This document shows, in pieces, positions 51,216-60,335 of a DNA stretch of 64,000 nucleotides; the first letter of the stretch is position 1, and the number at the start of each line of letters is the position of its first letter. The notes beneath the pieces are model-generated. The model did no database searches. It was given only the letters and a program-made list of their open reading frames with translations, and was not told the DNA's origin. The position numbers were made by a program, and so were the translations under genes. Origin of the DNA: Arthrobacter bussei (GTDB taxonomy: Bacteria; Actinomycetota; Actinomycetes; Actinomycetales; Micrococcaceae); assembly GCF_009377195.2 (NCBI RefSeq), contig NZ_VJXX01000001.1:1426001-1490000 (forward strand). The letters run 5' to 3'.

Positions 51216-51886
51216 GCTGACAGTGCTTCGGCGAACCAACGTGTGATGGTTGTGGGGTGGGTGATGGCCGTTCCGACGACGACGGCGAACGCGCCGGCAT
51301 GAAGTGCCTGCTGTCCCTGCTCTGGGGTATGGATGCGGCCTTCGGCGATGACGGGCACACCCAGGTTCAGGGCCGCGATCTCGCTGAGCAGTTCGAGGTC
51401 AGGGCCGACCGTCTTGGCTCGTTCATCGGTGTAGCCGGCCAGTGTCGTTCCCACAATGTCTGCTCCGGCCTCCACTGCGGAAAGGACGTCGTCTACTGAT
51501 CCGCAGTCGGCCATGACCAGGGCACTGGTTCGCTCATGCACGCCGTTGATCGTCTCTTTCAGGGACAGTCCATCCGGTCGGGTCCGGCGGGTACCGTCGA
51601 GCGCAACGACGTGGGCTCCGGCCTGCGCGCATGCCAGTGCGTGATGCAGGGTCGGCGTGATGAAGACACCGTCGTGGCCGTCCTTCCACAGACCGATGAC
51701 CGGTACCTCTACTGCCGAGCGGACGGCCTGGATGTCCGCCAGCCCTTGGACGCGCACTGCTGCTGCGCCGCCGATCACGGCGGACTGCGCGATCTGCGCC
51801 ATCGTCCGGGGGTCGCGCATTGGTTCTCCTGAGTATGCCTGACAGGACACGATCAGGGTGGACCGGAGGGTATCAAGAGTGAACAT
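51212..51886 (-). CDS. nanE: N-acetylmannosamine-6-phosphate 2-epimerase
   Basis: Encodes 224 residues of TIM-barrel type. It converts ManNAc-6-P to GlcNAc-6-P. Marks: LIVSCQAYSGEPM, SAVIGGAAAVRVQG, VIGLWKDGHDGVFITPT, ADIVGTTLAGYT and GRIHTPEQGQQAL. ATG 51886 overlaps the nanK end by 14 nt and its own stop overlaps the esterase start. The reading frame continues far upstream without start signal, as antisense of the kinase. Confidence 0.93.
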   Translation of the reverse strand: MFTLDTLRSTLIVSCQAYSGEPMRDPRTMAQIAQSAVIGGAAAVRVQGLADIQAVRSAVEVPVIGLWKDGHDGVFITPTLHHALACAQAGAHVVALDGTRRTRPDGLSLKETINGVHERTSALVMADCGSVDDVLSAVEAGADIVGTTLAGYTDERAKTVGPDLELLSEIAALNLGVPVIAEGRIHTPEQGQQALHAGAFAVVVGTAITHPTTITRWFAEALSA

Positions 51887-52835
51887 GATGTCTTTCGGTC
51901 GAGGTGGTGAGCTCAAGGGCCCTGCGTGCGGCGCCGCGGATCGCGGCGGTTTCCCCCAGGCGGGCAGGGAGGATCGGTAGGGCTGCGAGAGGGTGAAGTA
52001 GTTCCGTGCGTGCTGCCTGCTCCATCGCGTCCCACCAGAGCGGACCTGCACCGGCGAGCCCTCCTCCGACGACGACCACGTGTGGGTCGAAGATGTTGGC
52101 CAGCCCGCCGATGGCTTGGCCGGCGGCGATCGCACCGCGGTCGAGTGCTTTGGCGGCCAGGAGATCCCCTTGCGCTGCGAGTCGGTATACCGCTCGGGTG
52201 TCCCTGGCAATGTCACCACCAAGCCGCTGATAGGCGCTGAGGATAGCGGGGCCGGACGCTATGGCTTCGACGTGTCCTGCCCCGCCGCAACTGCAAGGCA
52301 GGGGGACGCCGTGGTCGTATGCCAGTGGCGCAGCGTAATGACCGACATGTCCTGCTGTGAAAGTCGCTCCCTGAAGACACTGTCCTTGAAGGACGTATCC
52401 GCCGCCGACGCCGGTTCCCATCCCGATGAACAGGACGGTGTCCGCACCAGAACCGGCGCCCAGCCAGCTTTCACCGAGGGCGTGCGCATGGACATCATTG
52501 ATGGCGGTGCTCTGCAGGCCGGTCCGTCGTGTGACCTCGGTCGTGAGCTGGGTTCCCGTCCATCCCCTGATCGAGTCCGTCGCTGAAACGACGACTCCCC
52601 GGCTGGAATCGATGACCCCGGCCGACCCGATACCGACCGCATCGATGGTGTGACCGGTCCGCTCGGCGTCTCTTCGCAGCTGGTTGATCAGGGAGGCCAG
52701 CGTGGAGACCACGGCTTCGGAGCCCTCGCGGGACGGTGTGGGAACCGTACACGGAGGTGATGTCGTCCCTTGTGCAGCAACGATCGCGCCGGCGATCTTC
52801 GTGCCTCCTACATCGACGCCGATGACGTATGGCAT
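51873..52835 (-). CDS. nanK: N-acetylmannosamine kinase, ROK family
   Basis: Encodes 320 residues. The phosphate motif VIGVDVGGTKIAGAIV is at the N-terminus. The ROK zinc-binding signature is GHVGHYAAP with CSCGGAGHVE. INDVHAHALGE carries the catalytic aspartate. Phosphorylates ManNAc at C6. Its neighbours nanA and nanE fix the substrate among ROK kinases. Starts 5 nt after nanA ends. Confidence 0.92.
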   Translation of the reverse strand: MPYVIGVDVGGTKIAGAIVAAQGTTSPPCTVPTPSREGSEAVVSTLASLINQLRRDAERTGHTIDAVGIGSAGVIDSSRGVVVSATDSIRGWTGTQLTTEVTRRTGLQSTAINDVHAHALGESWLGAGSGADTVLFIGMGTGVGGGYVLQGQCLQGATFTAGHVGHYAAPLAYDHGVPLPCSCGGAGHVEAIASGPAILSAYQRLGGDIARDTRAVYRLAAQGDLLAAKALDRGAIAAGQAIGGLANIFDPHVVVVGGGLAGAGPLWWDAMEQAARTELLHPLAALPILPARLGETAAIRGAARRALELTTSTERHHVHS

Positions 52836-52840
52836 AGCGA

Positions 52841-53773
52841 TCAGAGCAGACCGTTGTGCTCGAGGACCGACCGGATTGCGCGGGTTTCGGTGTCGTCGAG
52901 CTTCACCATGGGGGCAGACATCACATTGGTGTCGATGATGCCCAGCAGCATCAGGGCGGTCTTGAAGGCTCCCAGTCCGCCGGCGCCGGGCGAGACGCGC
53001 CCGGGAGTGGGTGCGTAGACGATGTTGAAGAGGTTCGCGAGCCGGTCCTGTTCGCGGGCTGCCGCAGCGTGGTCTCCCCGCTGGCTCGCTGCGTAGAGCG
53101 AAGCATAACCGGCAGGATCGACATTACCGAGGCCAGGAACGACGCCGTGGGCACCGCCGAGCAGTGCGCCATCGACGACGACTTCGTGGCCGGTGAAGAC
53201 GGCGAAGTCAGGGATGTTACGGGTGGCGAGGAGGAGCTGGCGGAAGGACACGTCATCGCCGGAGGAGTCCTTGACTCCGGCGATGACTCCGTCGTGGGCC
53301 AGAGTGGTCAGCAGGTCCAGGGGAAGTTTGAAGTGGGTCCGGACCGGGACGTCGTAGGCGAAGAGGGGGACATCGAGGGCCGCGTGGATCGCTCGGAAAT
53401 GGGTGTCGGTCTCCCGGGCGTCGGAGATCGCATAGAACTGGGACGTGGCGACGATGGCGTCGGCACCGAGATCGACCAGGCGGCGTCCCTCGTCGATGAC
53501 GCGGGCGGTGGTCTGTTCGTTGGCGCCGGCGATCAGGGGCACCTCGCCGGCGTTGACGCCTGCGATCGTGCGTACGACCTGGTCCCGTTCCTCGGTGGTG
53601 AGGTAGGGCACTTCTGCGGAGGAGCCGAGGACGAAGAGACCGCTTACCCCGCCCTCGAGCAGATATTTCGTCAGTCGTTCCAGGGAAGCGGTGTCGACCG
53701 CCCCGTCAGCGGTGCGGGGGGTGACGACGGGAGGAATGACGCCGTGGAAGCGTGTTGTCAGTGCGTTGGTCAA
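52841..53773 (-). CDS. nanA: N-acetylneuraminate lyase-type aldolase
   Basis: Encodes 310 residues of the DHDPS/NAL superfamily. The Schiff-base lysine lies in GVKDSSGDD and the tyrosine in FAYDVPVRTH. The carboxylate-binding loop is LGSSAEVP, where the DHDPS family has GTTGE, so some deviation is seen (GSSAE for GSSGE). It splits sialic acid into ManNAc and pyruvate. Operon with nanK and nanE supports this over other aldolases. Confidence 0.88.
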   Translation of the reverse strand: MTNALTTRFHGVIPPVVTPRTADGAVDTASLERLTKYLLEGGVSGLFVLGSSAEVPYLTTEERDQVVRTIAGVNAGEVPLIAGANEQTTARVIDEGRRLVDLGADAIVATSQFYAISDARETDTHFRAIHAALDVPLFAYDVPVRTHFKLPLDLLTTLAHDGVIAGVKDSSGDDVSFRQLLLATRNIPDFAVFTGHEVVVDGALLGGAHGVVPGLGNVDPAGYASLYAASQRGDHAAAAREQDRLANLFNIVYAPTPGRVSPGAGGLGAFKTALMLLGIIDTNVMSAPMVKLDDTETRAIRSVLEHNGLL

Positions 53774-53792
53774 GGTGATCTCCAGTTCGGGT

Positions 53793-54593
53793 TCAGATGT
53801 GCAGAAGGCTTGGAGCTGCTCCGAGGAGGCTCTTGGTGTAGTCGTCGGTGGGGTTGTCGAAGACGTCGCGGGCGGGGCCCTGTTCGACGATGCGCCCGTA
53901 GTACATGACGCAGATGCGGTCCGAGACGTAGCGGACCGTCTGGATGTCGTGCGAGATGAACACCATGCCCAGGTTCAGGTCTTTCTTCAGGTCGGCCAGC
54001 AGGTTGAGAACCTGGGCCCGCACGGACACGTCAAGGGCGGATGTCGGTTCGTCGGCGACGATGACCGACGGATCCAGGCTGAGGGCCCGCGCGATGGCCA
54101 CGCGCTGTCGTTGCCCGCCGGAGACCTGATGAGGGGTGACTTCCGCTGCGGATTGCGGGAGTCCGACCAGGCGCAGGAGGTCCTTCACTTTGGCATCACG
54201 GGTCCGTGGGTTGCCTATGCCGTGGACCTGCAGCGGGTCGGTGAGGATGTCGTGGATCGTCATTCTCGGGTTGAGGGCGGTGGAGGGGTCCTGGAACACC
54301 ACCCCCACCTCACGGCCGAAAAGCTTTTTCGACGACGAGGTGCGGGTGTTGACCCGTGCGCCGCGGAAGAGCACTTCACCTGAGGTCGGCTCCTGCAGTC
54401 CGACGAGAACGGAGGCCAGGGTGGACTTGCCGCAACCGGACTCCCCCACGATCCCTACTGTCTCTCCGCGTCGGATGATGAAGTCGATGCCGTCGACGGC
54501 CTTGACGATGTTCGGGCGGAAGAGCGAGCCGGACCGGGCCCGGTGATGGACCTTGATGTCTTTGAGCTCGAGGACGGGGTTGGTGTCGGTCAT
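53793..54593 (-). CDS. ABC transporter ATP-binding protein, DppF/OppF type
   Basis: Encodes 266 residues. Walker A GESGCGKST, Q-loop VFQDPSTALNPR, signature VSGGQRQRVAIARAL and Walker B VIVADEPTSALDVS are intact. It begins in an ATGA overlap with the permease-ATPase fusion gene. With the second ATPase domain in that fusion it energises the sialic acid-type importer; Corynebacterium glutamicum SiaI is the presumed counterpart. Confidence 0.9.
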   Translation of the reverse strand: MTDTNPVLELKDIKVHHRARSGSLFRPNIVKAVDGIDFIIRRGETVGIVGESGCGKSTLASVLVGLQEPTSGEVLFRGARVNTRTSSSKKLFGREVGVVFQDPSTALNPRMTIHDILTDPLQVHGIGNPRTRDAKVKDLLRLVGLPQSAAEVTPHQVSGGQRQRVAIARALSLDPSVIVADEPTSALDVSVRAQVLNLLADLKKDLNLGMVFISHDIQTVRYVSDRICVMYYGRIVEQGPARDVFDNPTDDYTKSLLGAAPSLLHI

Positions 54594-56722
54594 GGCTGCT
54601 GCCTCGCTGTCCTGCTGATATCGACGAGCTCGTCCTGGTGATGATCCTCATGACTTGCCCAGTAGTGGTCCCCATCACCGACGCGTACCAGGGTGAGAAC
54701 CTGGTCCGGGTCGGCGTCGGGACGCAAGGATCGCTCGGCAAATCGGTCGCCGGCGGCGAATTCCCTCGGTGAGGGCACTGTTCCCTGGATCTGGTGAAGA
54801 CGTTCGGCGCCTGCCTCGATCGAGAGCACCGCGCCGAGAAGGCCTCGCGTGTACTCGTGGCGCGGATTGGACAGCAGTTCGGGCACGTCGGCTGATTCGA
54901 CGACCTGGCCCGCATACATGACGGTCACCCGGTGCGCGAGGGAGGCCACCAGGGCCAGGTCATGGCTGACGAACACCATGGCGAAGCCGAGTTGCTCGCG
55001 CAGGTCGTTGAGGAGGTCGACAACCTGCTTCTGCACGGTCACGTCCAGCGCCGTCGTTGGTTCGTCGGCGACGACGATCTTCGGTGACCTCGAGAGCGCC
55101 ATGGCGATCAGTACCCGCTGACGTTGCCCGCCCGAGAGTTCATGCGGGTAGCTCTTCAGGGTGCGGTCAGGATCGAGTTTGACGAGTTCGAGCAGCTCGC
55201 GGGGACTCTTTCGACCATTGCGCTGCGTGAGCTGGCGCATCTGGTCCTTGATGAGCATCGAGGGGTTCAGGGAGCTGAGAGCGTCCTGGTAGACCATGGC
55301 GATCTGCTCGCCGCGCAGGCCGCGGTAGAGGCGGTCCCTGTCCCGGGGGTCATTGGTCAACAGTTCCTTGCCGTTGAACCGGATGGACCCGGAGAGTTCG
55401 GCGGTTCGCGGCAGGAGACCCATGATCGCCAGTGAGGTGATGGACTTGCCGCATCCGGACTCGCCGACGAGCCCCATGGTTTCTCCCTCTCGGACGGAGA
55501 AGCTCACCCGGTCGACGATGGCGGTCTGCCCGTATCGGTCGGGGAAGCGGATGGACAGATCCTTGACCTCCAGGATGACCGGAGCGTCACCGGCGATCGC
55601 GGGGAGCCGATCGGTGCGGCGTCGCTCGACGGCAGCGAGCATGTCCAGTTCGACGGCGAGAGCTTCCAGGGATCCGGGCTTGTGGATGTTCGTGCCGGCG
55701 GCAGAGGGCGGAACCGCATCTTCCTCGATGAGGTCCAATCCGTCCTGCTGCGTGAGCGAGGTTCCCGCGGAGTCCAGGGCCGAGGGCTGCGCGGCCGTTG
55801 GGACGGCGTTCACGACGGCCGGTACCTGCTTGCCCTTCCGCCGGCGGCCACCCCCGGGGTTGACCATGGCATCGGTGAGCCCTTCGGCCAGGATGTTCAG
55901 TGCCAGGACGGTGAGCAGGATGGTGATACCGCCGAACGTGGTGGGCCACCAGGCACCGCTGAAGACGACATTCCGGCCGTCCGACATGACGTTTCCCCAG
56001 GACGCCGCAGGCTGCTGCACCCCGGCGCCGAGGAAGGACAGGGAGGCCTCGAGGATGATGGCGTCGGCGACCATGACGGTCGCGAACACGAGAATCGGGG
56101 CGGCGCAGTTCCGCGCGATGTGCTTGAGCAGGATGTAGGTGCGTCCGGCTCCGATGACGCGTTCGGCGCGGACATAGTCCTCGCCGTACTGGGCGAGGAC
56201 ATTCGCCCGGACGACGCGTGCGAGCTGCGGGGTGTACACGACGGCGATGGCGAGAATGATGACGGGCACGGTCGACCCGAAGAGGTTGAGCGAGTGCTCT
56301 CGCAGGGCGAAGAGCAGGGCCGCGGCCAGAGCGATACCGGGGAATGCCATCATGATGTCGAGGATCCGCATCACGCTCTCGCTGACGAATTTGCGTGAGG
56401 TTGCTGCGATTGCACCGAGAACCGAACCCAGGATGAGCGCCAGGGCCACTGCGCCGAGCCCGATGCTGATCGATACGCGTGCGCCGTAGAGCATGCGGGA
56501 GAAGACGTCGTAGCTCGAACCGTCCGTGCCGAAGGGGTGCTCGCCTGTCGGGGCGAGTACGGGTGCGGTGGATTCGTTCTCGCCGAAGGGGGCGATATAG
56601 GGCCCTATGACGGCGATCAGGACGATGAAGGCCAGGAATCCGAGCGCGAACCGCGAACTGAGGTTCAGGGCGGTGAACCGGGCGCCGGTGCTGCTGAGTC
56701 GTTCGGCTAGTCCGTTGCGCAT
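54590..56722 (-). CDS. Fused ABC permease and ATP-binding protein (DppC-DppD type)
   Basis: Encodes 710 residues from ATG 56722. Residues about 1-305 are a DppC-type permease (five or six helices, EAA-like loop YVRAERVIGAGRTYILLKHI). After a linker comes an ATPase (about 400-650): Walker A GESGCGKS, signature LSGGQRQRVLIAMAL, Walker B IVVADEPTTALDV. The fusion is rare in peptide importers but resembles what I recall of SiaG in Corynebacterium sialic acid uptake. It sits 2 nt after dppB-type permease gene. Confidence 0.9.
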   Translation of the reverse strand: MRNGLAERLSSTGARFTALNLSSRFALGFLAFIVLIAVIGPYIAPFGENESTAPVLAPTGEHPFGTDGSSYDVFSRMLYGARVSISIGLGAVALALILGSVLGAIAATSRKFVSESVMRILDIMMAFPGIALAAALLFALREHSLNLFGSTVPVIILAIAVVYTPQLARVVRANVLAQYGEDYVRAERVIGAGRTYILLKHIARNCAAPILVFATVMVADAIILEASLSFLGAGVQQPAASWGNVMSDGRNVVFSGAWWPTTFGGITILLTVLALNILAEGLTDAMVNPGGGRRRKGKQVPAVVNAVPTAAQPSALDSAGTSLTQQDGLDLIEEDAVPPSAAGTNIHKPGSLEALAVELDMLAAVERRRTDRLPAIAGDAPVILEVKDLSIRFPDRYGQTAIVDRVSFSVREGETMGLVGESGCGKSITSLAIMGLLPRTAELSGSIRFNGKELLTNDPRDRDRLYRGLRGEQIAMVYQDALSSLNPSMLIKDQMRQLTQRNGRKSPRELLELVKLDPDRTLKSYPHELSGGQRQRVLIAMALSRSPKIVVADEPTTALDVTVQKQVVDLLNDLREQLGFAMVFVSHDLALVASLAHRVTVMYAGQVVESADVPELLSNPRHEYTRGLLGAVLSIEAGAERLHQIQGTVPSPREFAAGDRFAERSLRPDADPDQVLTLVRVGDGDHYWASHEDHHQDELVDISRTARQQP

Positions 56723-56724
56723 GA

Positions 56725-57684
56725 TTACACCGTCCGGATTCTGGGGTTGATGAGCAGGTAGAGGAGGTCGACGACGATGTTGACCAGGACGAAGGCGACG
56801 GCGATCGTCAGGACCGCTCCCTGGACGAGGTTGGTGTCGGACGTCGTGAGGCCGACGACGATCAGGTCGCCCATCCCGTTGAGGCTGAAGATCTTCTCGA
56901 TCACGACGGCGCCTCCGAGCAGGTAGCCGACGCGCAAGCCAAGGACGGTCACGGGCGTGACGAGAGCGTTCCGCAGGACGTTGCGGGCGACGACGGTGCG
57001 GTAGGGCACCCCGTTGCCGATGGCGGTGCGGACGTAGTCGCGATCCAGTTCCTCCACCATCGAGGTGCGCACGACCCGGATGAGGGAGGCCGAGACGGGG
57101 ATGCCGAGGGCAAGGGCTGGAAGGGCCATGGAGTAGAGCCATCCGACGAATCCGTACTGGTCTGCCCAGGCCAGCCCTCCGGTCGGGAAGATGGAGCCTT
57201 CGGGAAGGGCGAACCACTGGATGAGCAGGATGGCCAGCCAGAATGACGGTGTGGCGATGGCTGCGATGGAGAAGATGCGAATGGCCTGATCCGGCCACCG
57301 GTCGCGGTACAGGGCACCGGCGATTCCAAGGGTCAGTGACAGGACGACCGCGAGAAGGATGCCGAGGAATGTCAGCTGCAGGGTGACGGGAAACGCCGAG
57401 GCGATCTTCGTGGCAACCGATTCTTCCGGCGGATTGGTGACGCCGAAGTCCAAACGGATGACGCCGGCGAGGTAGCGGAAGAACTGGACGAACAGGGAGT
57501 CGTTGAGCCCGCGTTGCTCACGCCAGGCCTCCTTGGCTTCCTCGCTGGCATTCTCGCCCAGGACAGCTGTGGCGCGGTCTGCGGGGATGACGGACAACAC
57601 GACGAACACCATGACGGTGACGCCGAGCAGCATGATCGGCAGGACCGCCAGTCGGCGTCCTAGAAGGCGGATGAACGTGCTCAC
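56725..57684 (-). CDS. ABC transporter permease, DppB type
   Basis: Encodes 319 residues with six helices. The family N-terminus FIRLLGRRLAVLPIMLLGVTVMVF and the coupling loop DYVRTAIGNGVPYRTVVARNVLRNALVTPVT are present. GLRVGYLLGGAVVIEKIFSLNGMGDLIV is also characteristic. It is the first permease of the sialic acid-type importer, between the binding protein and the fused permease-ATPase. Confidence 0.92.
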   Translation of the reverse strand: MSTFIRLLGRRLAVLPIMLLGVTVMVFVVLSVIPADRATAVLGENASEEAKEAWREQRGLNDSLFVQFFRYLAGVIRLDFGVTNPPEESVATKIASAFPVTLQLTFLGILLAVVLSLTLGIAGALYRDRWPDQAIRIFSIAAIATPSFWLAILLIQWFALPEGSIFPTGGLAWADQYGFVGWLYSMALPALALGIPVSASLIRVVRTSMVEELDRDYVRTAIGNGVPYRTVVARNVLRNALVTPVTVLGLRVGYLLGGAVVIEKIFSLNGMGDLIVVGLTTSDTNLVQGAVLTIAVAFVLVNIVVDLLYLLINPRIRTV

Positions 57685-57737
57685 TCAATAACTCCGATTA
57701 CTCCGGTTGTTCCGGCTATTCCGGTGCTGGACCTGCT

Positions 57738-57765
57738 GGCAGGGCGCCGATCACGGCGCCCTGCC
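57738..57765 (-). promoter_or_regulatory. Stem-loop between binding-protein gene and permease gene
   Basis: GGCAGGGCGCCG (57738-57749) and CGGCGCCCTGCC (57754-57765) form a perfect 12-bp stem with a 4-nt loop, 13 nt after the binding-protein stop. Such hairpins raise binding-protein levels over the membrane subunits by partial termination or mRNA protection. Confidence 0.65.
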
Positions 57766-57778
57766 GTGTGCTGTAGTG

Positions 57779-59392
57779 CTACTTGCGACCGACACCGATG
57801 AAGGACACGCCGGTGGTCGGCAGCGGCTGGAATCCATCGAGCGCTGCACCGTCCCACGCGGTGGGGAGCTTCCGGTGGAAGAGAGGATAGAGCGGTACTT
57901 CCTCGGACACGATGTCGACGACGTCGGCGTGGATGCTCTTGGCGTCCTCGGAGTCGAGCTGAACGGCCTGGTCCAGCTTCTTCTGCACCTCGGCGTATTC
58001 GGGCGTGGTGTTCCACCCCGCCCTGTTCTCCATCCAGGTGGCGCCGCGGTAGAACCAGCTCAACAGGATGTCACCATCGTTGCCGAACACCGATGGATCT
58101 CCGGGTGCGCAGAGGACGTCGAAGTTCTTTCCGCCGACCTTCTCGGGTGCGTAGACGGCGGCCGACTGCAGGATCTCGAGGGTGGTGGTGACACCGATCG
58201 CGTCCCAGTACTCCTTGATGAGCGGGACCACCCGCGCCACCCAGCCGGTGTCGGTCGAGGTGAGGGTGAGCGTCATGTCCTGCATTCCGGCCTCCTGAAG
58301 GAGTGACTTCGCCTTCGCTGCGTCGAACCCGTAGGCGGTGGACGCCTCCGAGTAGGACGGGTGACCCTTCTGGAAGTACGAGGTGGCCGCCGTGGCGTTG
58401 CCAAGGAGTGCCTTGCTGATCACTGCCTCGGTATCGATGGCGTAATGCAGTGCCTGACGCACCCGCTTGTCGGAGAACTTCTCGGACGCGCAGTTGAACA
58501 TGAGGAACAGCAGCCCGAAGGACTGGACCGACTCCACATCGACCTTCGCCGCGAGCTGGTCGACGTCCAGGTAGGGAACGTCCTCGATGGCCTGGGTCCG
58601 TGACGGGACGGCAGCCACTCGCGCTGCAGGATCAGCCAGGAGCAGCCAGGTCATGTCCTGGACCCTGGCCGGGTACTTGCCGTTGTAGGCGTCGAACTTC
58701 TTGAAGACGATGCGGTCTTCCTTCACAGCGGACACCAGGCTGTAAGGTCCCGATCCGATCGGTGCCAGATCGAAACCGGCAGGATCGGCGGTAACAGCAG
58801 CTTCAGGCACGATCTTGATGACCGAGATGCGCTCCTTGAAGGCCGGGAAGGGGTACTTGAGGGTGAAGCTGACGGTGGTGTCATCCTTCGCCGCTACCTG
58901 GTCGATGAAGGGGATGAACCCGGCGAACAGCGACTTGTTGGCCGGGTCGAGTACCCGAGTGAAGGAGAAGACGACGTCGGCAGGCGTCACCGGTTCACCG
59001 TTGTGGAAGGTGGCCCCGTCGCGGAGCTCGACCTCGTAGGTGGTGTCGTCGACCTTGGTCGGATCGGCTGCAGCGAGGGCCAGGTAGGGCTCCCGGGTGG
59101 CGGGGTGCAGCTCCACGAGGCCCTCGAAGACATGCAGATTTGCAGCCTGCGGTGTCGCTCCGGTCGCCAGCATCGGGTCGAACCCCGTGGAGAGCTGGTA
59201 GGAGATACCCGCTTCGATCGAGCCTGTTCCTTCGGCTGCTGCAGTGCCTGCCGGTGCTGGGCTGCCGCCCGGGCTACAGGCGGAGATCGATCCTGCGAAG
59301 GCAGCCGCGGCACCCATGACGCCGGCCAGTTTGAGGAAGTTTCGGCGGCTGGCGTCGTTGACCAGACCGTTCGAATGGAAAGTGTTGCTCAT
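57779..59392 (-). CDS. Tat-type lipoprotein, solute-binding protein of the sialic acid ABC importer
   Basis: Encodes 537 residues of SBP family 5 (oligopeptide/DppA type: ELRDGATFHNGEPVTPADVVFSF). The signal has the twin-arginine motif SRRNFLK (residues 15-21) and a lipobox ISAC with Cys39. So it is exported folded by Tat and lipidated. tatBAC lie in the same operon. The ligand is inferred to be sialic acid from nanA, nanK, nanE and nagAB; SatA and SiaE of known sialic acid importers are also family-5 proteins. Confidence 0.88.
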   Translation of the reverse strand: MSNTFHSNGLVNDASRRNFLKLAGVMGAAAAFAGSISACSPGGSPAPAGTAAAEGTGSIEAGISYQLSTGFDPMLATGATPQAANLHVFEGLVELHPATREPYLALAAADPTKVDDTTYEVELRDGATFHNGEPVTPADVVFSFTRVLDPANKSLFAGFIPFIDQVAAKDDTTVSFTLKYPFPAFKERISVIKIVPEAAVTADPAGFDLAPIGSGPYSLVSAVKEDRIVFKKFDAYNGKYPARVQDMTWLLLADPAARVAAVPSRTQAIEDVPYLDVDQLAAKVDVESVQSFGLLFLMFNCASEKFSDKRVRQALHYAIDTEAVISKALLGNATAATSYFQKGHPSYSEASTAYGFDAAKAKSLLQEAGMQDMTLTLTSTDTGWVARVVPLIKEYWDAIGVTTTLEILQSAAVYAPEKVGGKNFDVLCAPGDPSVFGNDGDILLSWFYRGATWMENRAGWNTTPEYAEVQKKLDQAVQLDSEDAKSIHADVVDIVSEEVPLYPLFHRKLPTAWDGAALDGFQPLPTTGVSFIGVGRK

Positions 59393-59428
59393 CTATGCGC
59401 CTCACCCTTCAAGTACTTATCGGACGTA

Positions 59429-59531
59429 GGATGTCCAACGGTTGTGTCGAAACTGTAAGGTTCATCACAGCGCGAGTCAAGCCGAGCAAGAACCCGCGCT
59501 TCTCGCTTTCTTCCCTAGACGTGGGACATCC
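59429..59531. promoter_or_regulatory. Divergent nan promoter region with paired GGATGTCC sites
   Basis: Minus strand: -35 TTGACT (59480-59475), 17 bp, -10 TACAGT (59457-59452), serving the binding-protein operon. GGATGTCC occurs at 59429-59436 just past the expected start of transcription, and inverted at 59524-59531 before the regulator gene. Both are followed by nAC, giving GGATGTCCnAC. These are likely sites for the GntR/NanR-type regulator; binding would block both directions. Confidence 0.6.
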
Positions 59532-59597
59532 GATATCTTGATGGTGTTGGGGTCCTGTGCGACGCCTCCATACTTCTACCGTCTCAGGAGGACCCGT

Positions 59598-60335
59598 ATG
59601 AGTTCGCCCACCGTCTCCTTGCCGCCGGCTCGTTTCAGTGCCCAGAATCGCTCTCGTGCCCTACAGGCCGAGATCATGGAACTGATTTTGGAACGTGACC
59701 TGAAGGCCGGTGATCCGCTTCCGACGGAGAACGAACTGGCCTCAGCGCTGGGTATCGGTCGAAATACTTTGAGGGAAGCCCTGAAGGTGCTGCAGGCTCT
59801 TGGTGTGGTGGAGATCAGACACGGCTTCGGCATGTTCGTCGCCCCGCGGAACTTCGACGCTCTGACCGATGGTTTGACCTTCCGCGGCAGACTCTCGCTC
59901 CGCCATGAGGGCCAGGAAGCGTTGCAACTCGTGGATGTTCGCCAGGCCCTGGAGGCGGGCCTCATCGGTGAGGCAATGGATCTCATGACGGCCGATCACC
60001 TTGCTGATATTGAAGCAAGCGTGCGTCAGATGGAGGTTCTGGCAGCCAGGGGTGAGATCTTCACGAGTGTTGACGAGCAATTCCACTATCAGCTCTTCGA
60101 GCCCTTGAACAACGAACTGCTCTCCAACCTGATGTCCGTGTTCTGGAAGGTCTACAGCAAGATTCATACGGAACTGGGTGGCGACCCCCTCATCGACCTC
60201 GTCGAGACGGCAGCCATCCACCGTGGGATCTTCGAAGCGGTCAAGGACAACGACAAGGCGAAGGCCTCCGAACGTCTGAAGCGACACTTCGATGGCATCA
60301 GGGCTGAACTGGTCAAGCTCAGGGACGCCCGGTGA
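59598..60335 (+). CDS. nanR: GntR/FadR-family regulator of sialic acid genes
   Basis: Encodes 245 residues from ATG 59598 (AGGAGG 8 nt upstream). The winged HTH (LPTENELASALGIGRNTLREALKVLQALGVVEIRHG) is followed by an FCD ligand domain (DVRQALEAGLIGEAM, DEQFHYQLFEP, AIHRGIFEAVKDND) with metal-type histidines. Divergent from the importer operon and first of the nagB-nagA operon, it fits NanR. The ligand may be sialic acid or a phosphosugar. Codon use is less GC-rich than the flanks. Confidence 0.85.
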   Translation: MSSPTVSLPPARFSAQNRSRALQAEIMELILERDLKAGDPLPTENELASALGIGRNTLREALKVLQALGVVEIRHGFGMFVAPRNFDALTDGLTFRGRLSLRHEGQEALQLVDVRQALEAGLIGEAMDLMTADHLADIEASVRQMEVLAARGEIFTSVDEQFHYQLFEPLNNELLSNLMSVFWKVYSKIHTELGGDPLIDLVETAAIHRGIFEAVKDNDKAKASERLKRHFDGIRAELVKLRDAR

